The notes under the pieces: generated by a model | The model's input: only the letters and a program-made list of their open reading frames with translations | Database searches by the model: none | Told to the model about the DNA's origin: nothing | Shown here: piece by piece, positions 55,780-64,000 of the stretch | Position numbering within the stretch: position 1 is the first letter of the stretch | How the letters are laid out: each line of letters opens with the position of its first letter | Origin: Vibrio rarus | GTDB lineage: Bacteria; Pseudomonadota; Gammaproteobacteria; Enterobacterales; Vibrionaceae | NCBI RefSeq assembly: GCF_024347075.1 | Contig: NZ_AP024900.1 | Location: forward strand, 310,001-374,000 | Direction of reading: 5' to 3' | Length of the DNA stretch: 64,000 nt | Made by a program: the position numbers and the translations under genes

Positions 55780-56516
55780 TGAAAAAGTTATTCGTATTAT
55801 TATTTGCCCTAGTGCCTGCTCTTGGATTCGCTGCGGGTGGAAACTTCGCTCTGGATAAAGCAAACAATGATATTCGTGACAAAGCGTCTTTACAGCGTGG
55901 TGCTCAGACGTTTATGAATTACTGTTTTGCTTGTCACTCTACTCAGTATCAACGCTATGAACGTGTGGCAACTGACCTTGATATCCCTATTGACCTAATG
56001 CGTGAGAATCTCATGTTTGATTCTGAAGCAGTAGTGGGGGATCTCATGGTAAACAATATGCCAGCAGAGGATGCGGCTAAATGGTTTGGTGTTGCACCAC
56101 CGGATCTAACGCTCACGGCTCGCGTGCGAGGCGTTGATTGGTTGTACACTTACCTGCGATCTTTCTATGAAGATCCAAGTCGCCCATTTGGCGTGAATAA
56201 TGTGATCTTCCCAAGTGTGGGTATGCCACATGTGTTGCAAGAGTTGCAAGGGGTACCGCAACCGGTTTTTGAAACTCATGTAATTGATGGGCAAGAGCAA
56301 CAAGTGGTAGTGGGTGTCAAGGCGGACACAACCGGTGAGCTCAGTCATAGTGAGTATGACGATGCCGTTCGTGATCTTGTGAACTTCCTTGAGTATGCAG
56401 GTGATCCGGTACAGGTTGAGCGTGAAAGCTTAGGTGTGTGGGTATTGCTATTTTTAGTGATTTTCACAGGTGTTGGTTATCTTCTCTACAAAGAGTATTG
56501 GCGTGATATTCACTAA
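55779..56516 (+). CDS. petC: Cytochrome c1 of the bc1 complex
   Basis: 245 residues with signal peptide (MKKLFVLLFALVPALGFAA), the heme-binding CFACH motif near residue 50, a distal methionine region (GMPHVLQELQG), and a C-terminal membrane helix (LGVWVLLFLVIFTGVGYLLY). It passes electrons to soluble cytochrome c. Confidence 0.96.
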   Translation: MKKLFVLLFALVPALGFAAGGNFALDKANNDIRDKASLQRGAQTFMNYCFACHSTQYQRYERVATDLDIPIDLMRENLMFDSEAVVGDLMVNNMPAEDAAKWFGVAPPDLTLTARVRGVDWLYTYLRSFYEDPSRPFGVNNVIFPSVGMPHVLQELQGVPQPVFETHVIDGQEQQVVVGVKADTTGELSHSEYDDAVRDLVNFLEYAGDPVQVERESLGVWVLLFLVIFTGVGYLLYKEYWRDIH

Positions 56517-56545
56517 TTGTGATATCATACAATGCTGATTTCTGT

Positions 56546-56576
56546 AATGGAGGCGTGTTGCCTCCATTCTTTTATT
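56546..56576 (+). terminator. Terminator of petABC
   Basis: AATGGAGGC-GTGTT-GCCTCCATT followed by CTTTTATTT. Confidence 0.87.
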
Positions 56577-56600
56577 TAAACTTAATATACCGGAGGGCTC

Positions 56601-57236
56601 ATGGCTGTAGCTGCCAATAAACGTTCTGTGATGACTCTATTCTCAAGTGCTACTGATATGGCTAGCCATCAGGTACGTATCGTTTTGGCTGAGAAAGGGG
56701 TAGCTGTCGAAGTAGAACTCGTCGATGAGGCGAACCTACCTGCTGAACTTGCAGAGTTGAACCCATACAAATCTGTTCCTACTTTAGTCGATCGCGAACT
56801 TACTCTTTATGATTCAAAAATCATCATGGAATATCTGGATGAGCGTTTTCCTCACCCACCATTGATGCCAGTGTATCCGGTTGACCGCGGTAAGAATCGT
56901 CTAATGATGTATCGTATTCAGCGTAACTGGTACAGCGTAGCTGAGAAAATCATCTCTACAACAGGTGAAGAGCAAGAGAAAGCTCGTCAAAAATTGCGTA
57001 ATGATCTACTGATGCTTGGTCCACTGTTCGCAGAAAGCGATTACTTTATGAGTGAAGACTTTAGCTTGATCGATTGCTACCTTGCTCCACTATTGTGGCG
57101 CTTGCCTACTTTCGGTATTGAATTGACAGGTCCTGGCTCAAAAGAGCTTAAGATCTACATGAGTCGTGTATTTGAGCGTGATTCATTCCTAGCTTCTTTG
57201 ACCGAAGCTGAGCGTGAGATGCGTTTGGTTCGTTAA
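56601..57236 (+). CDS. sspA: Stringent starvation protein A
   Basis: 211 residues with glutathione-S-transferase fold, N-terminal SVMTLFSSATDMASHQVRIVLAEKGV and SVPTLVDRELTLYDSKIIMEYLDERFPHPPL. It binds RNA polymerase and lowers H-NS levels in E. coli. GGAGG lies just before its start; the stop overlaps sspB. Confidence 0.96.
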   Translation: MAVAANKRSVMTLFSSATDMASHQVRIVLAEKGVAVEVELVDEANLPAELAELNPYKSVPTLVDRELTLYDSKIIMEYLDERFPHPPLMPVYPVDRGKNRLMMYRIQRNWYSVAEKIISTTGEEQEKARQKLRNDLLMLGPLFAESDYFMSEDFSLIDCYLAPLLWRLPTFGIELTGPGSKELKIYMSRVFERDSFLASLTEAEREMRLVR

Positions 57237-57727
57237 TGGATATTTCAGAAATGACACCTCGCCGTCCATATTTGCTTCGTGCATTTTATGATTGGTTGGC
57301 AGAGAACGAACTTACACCTCACTTAGTGGTTGATGCCACTATGCCCGGTGTCCGCGTACCCGAAGAGTATGTTCAAGATGGCCAAATTATTTTGAACGTC
57401 GCACCTCGTGCGGTAGGTAACCTAGAGATTGGTAATGAGGCGTTAACGTTTCATGCTCGTTTTGGTGGTCGTCCACATTCGGTGATTGTTCCTATTTATG
57501 CTGTGCAGGCTATTTATGCCCGTGAAAATGGCGCAGGGACAATGTTTGAGCCTGAAGAGGCTTATGACAATAACATGGAAATGGAAGACGAAAATTATTT
57601 AGCGTCGGCGGATTCACTCACCATAGTAGAAGAAAATCTCGATGCTGTGATTGATGAAACACCTACCGACCCTGATGATGAACCGCCAAGACCAAAAGGT
57701 CGTCCAAGTCTTCGTGTCGTGAAATAA
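57236..57727 (+). CDS. sspB: ClpXP adaptor protein SspB
   Basis: 163 residues. Substrate-binding domain (MTPRRPYLLRAFYDWLAENELTPHLVVDA, then ILNVAPRAVGNLEIGNEALTFHARFGG), a flexible acidic linker, and the ClpX-docking tail RPKGRPSLRVVK at the end. It delivers ssrA-tagged proteins to ClpXP. Confidence 0.96.
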   Translation: MDISEMTPRRPYLLRAFYDWLAENELTPHLVVDATMPGVRVPEEYVQDGQIILNVAPRAVGNLEIGNEALTFHARFGGRPHSVIVPIYAVQAIYARENGAGTMFEPEEAYDNNMEMEDENYLASADSLTIVEENLDAVIDETPTDPDDEPPRPKGRPSLRVVK

Positions 57728-57757
57728 TAGCGATAAATTAGCTAAGTTGTTTTAATG

Positions 57758-57787
57758 AAAAAGAGGAGCTTTTAGCTCCTCTTTTTT
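57758..57787 (+). terminator. Terminator of sspAB
   Basis: AAAAAGAGGAGCT-TTT-AGCTCCTCTTTTT followed by more T residues. Confidence 0.92.
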
Positions 57788-57806
57788 TGTTGGCTTAATG
57801 TGATAG

Positions 57807-57960
57807 CAATCGTACTAAGTGACGGGTCATTCTAGCTTGTTAAAATACTCGATAACTGCGTTAGAATGTTTGATTGTAGAATAACGACTTATCGAAAAAC
57901 TCTCCCTTGTTTTCGAGCATTTTTCCTGCGCTATTTCTGACCACTTACTTAGTATGATTG
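57807..57960 (+). repeat. Dispersed element, copy 3 (complete)
   Basis: About 154 bp, closely matching the element at 39245. Terminal inverted repeats CAATCGTACTAAGTGA (left) and, in reverse complement, CAATCATACTAAGTAAGTGG (right); the internal CGATAA...TTATCG hairpin is conserved. The right terminal repeat encodes the last three codons and the stop (QSY then TAA) of the BON-domain lipoprotein gene on the minus strand. Confidence 0.88.
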
Positions 57961-58728
57961 TTCTTCAATATCTTGATAATGCTCCACAACGACATCACCG
58001 GCAACCACAGTATCATCGTCAGTTGTATTGCCAGCAGTTACAGTATTAGCTGTGCTAGGTGGATTCGCCGGCGTAGCTGTTGTTTGAGCCTGTTGGGTCT
58101 CAGTTGAGGCGATTGGAGCGCTAGGCACACTGTGTGTGGCATTAGACGTGTCAGCAACATCAGCAATTTCGAAACCTCGAACCACTAATTTTACGCCACT
58201 AACATTGCGCGCTGTCTCTGTGGCGATATCGGCATATTTGGGTGTGATGTAGCCAAATAAAAACACTTCACTGTTTTCGGTGATAACCTTAACCGATACC
58301 CCTTTTAGTGCTTTTTCGGCGAGGAAGGCGGACTTTACTTTTGTTGTGATCCAACTGTCCTCACTCATTTGAGGGAAAGTTAACATAGGCTGGATACGCA
58401 TCTGATTATAGACTTTTTTAACCCCAGGAATACGCTGAACCCGTTGGGTTATTTGTTGGTTTAGTTGTGCGTCAGGCGCCTGGCCTATCAGTACAACTTT
58501 GCCTTTAAATGAGTTGGCAGTAATACGAACTTTGCCAGCAAAGGGTGATTTATTACTTAAGGCTGCCGCTTCAAACTCGATATTATTATCATTCCAAACT
58601 TGTCGCGCAGTGCGACTGTCGGTAACTATATCCGATGAATTGCTGACAAATGGATTAGCACAGCCTGAAAGAAACAGGCTTAGTAATGTTATGTTTATAT
58701 ATAAAAAGAGCCCACGAGTGTACAACAT
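57949..58728 (-). CDS. BON-domain lipoprotein (DolP/YraP-like) with extended C-terminus
   Basis: 259 residues versus about 190 in E. coli DolP. Lipoprotein signal ending at the lipobox LSGC, then two BON domains (IRITANSFKGKVVLIGQAPD... and WITTKVKSAFLAEKALKGVSVKVITENSEVFLFGYITP). The extra ~70 residues form a Thr/Ala/Pro-rich disordered tail, whose last residues come from a repeat element. DolP binds anionic lipid and supports outer-membrane integrity. Next to diaA, yraN and lpoA as in E. coli. Confidence 0.9.
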   Translation of the reverse strand: MLYTRGLFLYINITLLSLFLSGCANPFVSNSSDIVTDSRTARQVWNDNNIEFEAAALSNKSPFAGKVRITANSFKGKVVLIGQAPDAQLNQQITQRVQRIPGVKKVYNQMRIQPMLTFPQMSEDSWITTKVKSAFLAEKALKGVSVKVITENSEVFLFGYITPKYADIATETARNVSGVKLVVRGFEIADVADTSNATHSVPSAPIASTETQQAQTTATPANPPSTANTVTAGNTTDDDTVVAGDVVVEHYQDIEEQSY

Positions 58729-58756
58729 GGATAAAAATCCTCACTAGTCGTGAATG

Positions 58757-59701
<945 letters not shown>

Positions 59702-59718
<17 letters not shown>

Positions 59719-61528
59719 ACTCAGCCCAGCTAAGCTGGCGTTGAATGACACACTGGTCATTAATGCTAAGTACCCCAGTTTGCCCTTTAATAGAGTGCTC
59801 CGGACTGATTTTCATATTTGGTAACGCATTAATCAAGCTGTATGCATCCATACCGAGTGCGCGTAAGCGTTTTTGTTGATTATTGGATTTCCCCCAAACT
59901 TCTAACATTTGAGAATCAAGCTCTTCGTTTGGTTCAACCAACATAGGTATATCACTATAGATTACGCCAGACAAATCCTGAGAAGGTCGTTTAATGCCGG
60001 TATTGCTTAGTGAGTTTGCGTATAGCTTAGGTGGTGTCGCTTCAGGGTTAATCGCCACATTAATAAATGGTTTAATGAGGTTTAACTCAGCGTCACCTGC
60101 AACAATATAGACAGCGTCGATGTCTCTACGAGAACGCTCTTCGGACTCCATCTCCATATGCATTAGACTGTTCATTTGAGTGATGCGTCGTTGACTCGCT
60201 CGCAGTCCAAACACATTATTTACGGCATATTGTAATTGGCTTTTTGAGGTAAAGTAGGAGACAGAGCTCTTAGTTTCGTTATTTTCTTCCCATGCTTTTT
60301 TGAACGCTGCGGTCATACGCTTACCGTAACTGCCCCTAGGAGCAATAATCAGTGGATACTTAGCACCTGACTCTGCAAGGTGTTGAGCCGCTTCTGCTGC
60401 CTCTTGCTCCGGAGAAAGAGTGACGTAGCAGAAATCGGTATCTTCCAATATATCTTTAGGGAAGTTAAGCGCTAGCATTGGGATTGGACTAGAACTTTGT
60501 TGCTGAATATCTTGCAGTTGCTCAATAGTATTACGCATGAGTGGGCCAACAATAAAGTCCACATCCTGCTCTTGTAATTGTTGTTGAATCTGTTGTGGAT
60601 TGTTCTTGTTACTATCGATAATAAGATAATCCGTATCTGGAAGGCGGTTTTCATCTTGCATCATAGCAAAGACAAAACCGTCTCTAATTACCGAGGCTTG
60701 TTTGGCAAATTTGCCACTTAGAGGCAGCACCAGTGCTGTTTTCTCTGGTTGGACAATCTCTAAGGCAAGAATATCTAAAATTTCTTTAGGGGTGTAGAGT
60801 GCTGCTGGATGATGAATGTTGGCATCAATCCACGCCTGCAGAGATTTTTGTAACTTAGGAACATTGTGGCTGTATGACTGATGTAAAATGGCCAGTTTTC
60901 GCCAACCTTGCAGCTCCTGTTCATTTTCAGCCACCACCATGGCTTTAAGCTCATCAGCGGTAGCGCTGGTCAATAACGCCCAAATTTGCTCAACATTGGC
61001 TTGCTGTTGATCTTCGGCAATAAAGTCCGCTTTAAGTACTTGCTCACGAGCCGCTTTTAGTGGTTGGTAGAGGGCTTGATAAATGGTTGAACGAAGCTCA
61101 TAGTATCGTTGCCATTGAGAAGACTCGAGACGCCACTCGTTACGGAAGTTAAGTTGCTTCAACGCATCGGTAGGTTGCTCCTCGTTTAACAGCAATTGAG
61201 CTCGGGCTAGTTGCCACTCAGCTTGCTGTCCTTCACTCATGTTTTGCTTTGCAAGTCGCTGAATAATGCGATTGGCTAAGTCAATGTTATTCTCTTTTAC
61301 TGCTGCTTTTAACGAGAGAATGAGCCAATCTATTTGCAATTCGCCATCAGCGGAATCCGCCTTGATCAAGTAGTACTCTGAAGTTTGAGTCGGTTGATTG
61401 AGGATATTGGATTGCTGTGCAAGCTCTGGGTCAGAGGATGGACTTGAACAAGCCGCAAGAAGCACGGACAATGCAATGGGAGTAAGAATGCGTGATACAC
61501 TGTATCCAGATCGATTTTTTTGCGCCAT
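59702..61528 (-). CDS. lpoA: Outer membrane lipoprotein LpoA, activator of PBP1A
   Basis: 608 residues. Lipobox LLAACSS, a TPR-like helical N-terminal half, and a C-terminal periplasmic-binding-protein-like domain (TALVLPLSGKFAKQASVIRDGF, VDFIVGPLMRNTIEQL). It reaches through the cell wall to stimulate peptidoglycan synthase PBP1A. Divergent from rsmI. Confidence 0.94.
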
Positions 61529-61590
61529 GAGTTCTTTAATAATTATGGATTAATTACCTCTATATTAATCCCTACAGTGACGGTAAACAA

Positions 61591-62454
61591 ATGACAGATA
61601 ACAATTCTTTTGATTCTTCGCCTGCAACCCTCTATATCGTCCCAACTCCAATAGGAAATTTAGGGGATATAACGCAGCGTGCAATCGATGTTTTAAAGGG
61701 CGTAGACCTTATAGCCGCTGAAGATACGCGTCACACTGGGCGACTGCTTTCACACTTAAATATTGCGACGCGCACTTTTGCTTTGCATGATCATAATGAA
61801 CAACAAAAAGCTCAGTTATTAGTTGAAAAACTGCAACAAGGGCAGACCATCGCCCTAGTTTCTGATGCAGGAACGCCATTAATTAGTGATCCTGGCTATC
61901 ATTTAGTCAACCAGTGCCGACATGCCGGTATTCGTGTTGTGCCTCTACCGGGAGCATGTGCAGTCATTACCGCATTGAGTGCTTCAGGTTTGCCATCGGA
62001 CCGTTTCAGCTTTGAAGGTTTTTTACCACCGAAGAGCAAAGGGCGTAAAGACCGATTCTTAGAGCTGATTAAGGTTGAGCGCACTTGTATCTTTTATGAG
62101 TCCCCTCATAGAATCATGGACTCATTAGCCGATATGTTGCAGGTGTTTGGTCCTGAGCGACAAGTGGTTTTGGCAAGAGAGCTGACAAAAACCTTTGAGA
62201 CGATTCAAGGTTTGCCATTGGGAGAGTTGATTCCTTGGCTTGAGGAAGATGCCAACCGTATTCGTGGTGAAATGGTGTTGCTAGTGCATGGTTATCGTGA
62301 GCAAAGCAGTGATGAACTTCCAGAAGAAGCGCGTCGTACCTTGGCTATTTTGACCAAAGAGTTACCTCTTAAAAAAGCAGCGGCACTGACTGCTGAAATT
62401 TATAGCCTGAAAAAGAACGCCTTGTATAAGTGGGGATTGGAGCATTTAGATTAG
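61591..62454 (+). CDS. rsmI: 16S rRNA (cytidine1402-2'-O)-methyltransferase
   Basis: 287 residues, usual length. Tetrapyrrole-methylase fold with [47 protein letters not shown] and FYESPHRI. It methylates the ribose of C1402 in the decoding centre. Confidence 0.96.
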   Translation: MTDNNSFDSSPATLYIVPTPIGNLGDITQRAIDVLKGVDLIAAEDTRHTGRLLSHLNIATRTFALHDHNEQQKAQLLVEKLQQGQTIALVSDAGTPLISDPGYHLVNQCRHAGIRVVPLPGACAVITALSASGLPSDRFSFEGFLPPKSKGRKDRFLELIKVERTCIFYESPHRIMDSLADMLQVFGPERQVVLARELTKTFETIQGLPLGELIPWLEEDANRIRGEMVLLVHGYREQSSDELPEEARRTLAILTKELPLKKAAALTAEIYSLKKNALYKWGLEHLD

Positions 62455-62481
62455 CCTATAAAGCTTAAGGCTTTATTTGAT

Positions 62482-62510
62482 TAGACATCTGCACTCTTTG
62501 TCAGTACAAT
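62482..62510 (+). promoter_or_regulatory. rnpB promoter
   Basis: TAGACA (62482-62487), 17-bp spacer and TACAAT (62505-62510), eight bases before the mature 5' end of the RNA. Confidence 0.85.
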
Positions 62511-62517
62511 CCGTCCC

Positions 62518-62912
<395 letters not shown>

Positions 62913-62981
62913 ATTCGTAAGTGTTTGTTTACGTTGAAGTTTGTTACTCATGTATTTCTCTGTCACACAGAAAGGTACACA

Positions 62982-63287
62982 ATGAAATACATTCAACAGC
63001 GTAAGCAAACGTATTACTTTCGCTTAAAACTCCCTCAGTATCTCCAGTTTAAATTCAAAAATAGTGAAATAGTTCGCTCATTAAATACAGACTCATACAG
63101 TATGGCATGCTATAAGGTGACTAAGAAATTACCTGCCATAAATAGCTTCCTAAATATGCCATTAGACCTCACAAACGAACTAGAAGAGCTTTTCAAAGAG
63201 CTTACTGATTTCTCTACTATAGACCAGTGGACGGTAAGCGTACCACTACAAACTATAAAACGACGTACAAAGAAAATTCAGACTTGA
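62982..63287 (+). pseudogene. Truncated tyrosine-recombinase (phage-type integrase) N-terminus
   Basis: 101 residues from an ATG with AAAGG six bases upstream. The start MKYIQQRKQTYYFRLKLPQYLQ followed by EIVRSLNTDSYSMACYKV is the N-terminal DUF6538-type domain of tyrosine integrases. The core-binding and catalytic domains are missing, and the frame runs into IS6-family sequence. It begins 70 bp after the 3' end of rnpB, the normal place for an integrase next to its attachment site. The exact breakpoint is somewhere near 63200-63290. Confidence 0.7.
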
Positions 63288-63292
63288 AAGCT

Positions 63293-63692
63293 ATGCAATC
63301 AGACTCTTCGTGGCAGGTTGATGAAACCTACGTCAAGGTAAAAGGGAAATGGCATTATCTGTACCGGGCTATCAACAAGCAAGGCGAGACACTAGACTTT
63401 TATTTCTCCCATAAACGCAATAAATTATCAGTTCCTGAAGCGGTGCCTGTGTCACTATCCAAAAGAGTTACAGCTTCAAACATTAAACACCGACAAGCAT
63501 TCCTCATATGCAAATGCAATTACCCGCTTGAAGAAGGAGGGACGACTTCGATTGGACGTCGAGCAACGACAAGTAAAGTACCTCAATAATGGGGTTGAAT
63601 CCGATCACGCCCCCATTAAGACGCTTTTTGTAGGTTCAGGCAGATTTATAATACGAAAGAGAGCCTGGTCAACCGTAAAGGTAACGCAATGA
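63293..63692 (+). pseudogene. IS6-family transposase remnant, 5'-truncated and frameshifted
   Basis: One frame reads SSWQVDETYVKVKGKWHYLYRAINKQGETLDFYFSHKRN (first catalytic aspartate of the DDE triad), matching IS6/IS26 transposases. Near 63420-63431 the match moves to another frame and continues FLKRCL...TLNTDKHSSYANAITRLKKEG, RQVKYLNNGVESDHAPIKTL and a FVGSGRF...AWSTVK tail, up to a stop at 63690. The second aspartate (NTDK) and the glutamate (VESDH) remain recognisable. The N-terminal third and the terminal inverted repeats are not seen, so it cannot move. Confidence 0.85.
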
Positions 63693-63786
63693 GGTTATCA
63701 CTTAACTCAAGTCGAGTTCTGACTCGCCAGATTTCCTCTAGTCTAAATGGCTTTTTGACACCTGTATATCTACCTTTTTTAGTAAT

Positions 63787-64000
63787 TTACTGAGGCTGAC
63801 GTTTCATATCGTCATGAACCATGGGATTGTCCAGTTCATGTATAGTACCGATACGCACACGTTTATCCGGTGCCAGCTTTTCGTATTCAGTGAGATAGAT
63901 ATCGCTGTGAATATGCTCGGCAATCATTTTCACCAACAGACGATTGTTGGTATATAAGCCTACAGTCTCTTCTCGATGAGAGAACATTAAGCCCTGTTTC
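63787..64000 (-). CDS. Unidentified gene, 3' part (start outside window)
   Basis: The minus-strand frame is open from the end of the window to a TAA at 63787. At least 70 residues are visible, including YTNNRLLVKMIAEHIHSDIY and LAPDKRVRIGTIHELDNP. A methionine at 63987 is present but has no ribosome site, so the gene probably begins beyond 64000. I do not recognise the family. It follows mobile-element debris and may be island cargo. Confidence 0.45.
   Translation of the reverse strand, partial: KQGLMFSHREETVGLYTNNRLLVKMIAEHIHSDIYLTEYEKLAPDKRVRIGTIHELDNPMVHDDMKRQPQ

Overview
The window is bacterial chromosome from a member of the Vibrionaceae (Gammaproteobacteria), most probably a Vibrio. 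This rests on the macromolecular-synthesis operon (rpsU-yqeY-dnaG-rpoD), the petABC-sspAB block, GspA/GspB next to cca, the nudF-yqiB-cpdA-yqiA-parE-parC run, and an RNase P RNA very close to that of E. coli. Most of it is densely packed housekeeping sequence with ordinary base composition.

Layout. 1-9.9 kb is metabolism and transport: the start of a MATE pump, a gluconate module (gntR, edd, gntK with a GntR-type operator), an MFS exporter with a divergent LysR regulator, and a proX-proW-proV glycine betaine importer. 10.3-17.6 kb is an envelope and signalling region: an unknown exported protein, a four-gene operon (MipA/OmpV barrel, DUF3019 protein, RstA-like regulator, RstB-like kinase), a second MipA/OmpV gene with a small lipoprotein, and another exported protein. 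An RstA-box-like direct repeat sits at activator distance before the second MipA/OmpV gene, so these parts may form one envelope-stress circuit. 17.8-27.5 kb holds tRNA-Ile2, rpoD-dnaG-yqeY-rpsU, tsaD, plsY, folB-folK-uppP and cca. 27.7-43.6 kb holds gspAB, an SH3 membrane protein, the Pit phosphate system with a PhoB-box-like site, ygiF-glnE-hldE, tolC and nudF-yqiB-cpdA-yqiA. 43.9-62.9 kb holds parE-parC, degS/degQ, zapG/zapE, rplM-rpsI, petABC, sspAB, a BON lipoprotein, diaA, yraN, lpoA, rsmI and rnpB.

From 62.98 kb the sequence changes character. An integrase start follows directly on the 3' end of rnpB, is cut short, and is followed by a frameshifted IS6-family transposase remnant and an unidentified gene that leaves the window. 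This looks like the decayed left end of an island integrated at rnpB.

The most unusual non-coding structure is a roughly 155-160 bp dispersed element with terminal inverted repeats and an internal hairpin. It occurs three times (39.2, 48.1 and 57.8 kb), each time abutting the 3' end of a gene, and it supplies the last codons and the stop codon of degS and of the BON-domain lipoprotein gene. Other regulatory readings made directly from the sequence are a sigma-E-like promoter before degQ, a GntR operator on the gntK promoter, a PhoB-like site in the leader of the pit operon, and stringent-type promoters for tRNA-Ile2 and rnpB. I found no CRISPR array, prophage or recognisable defence system inside the window.
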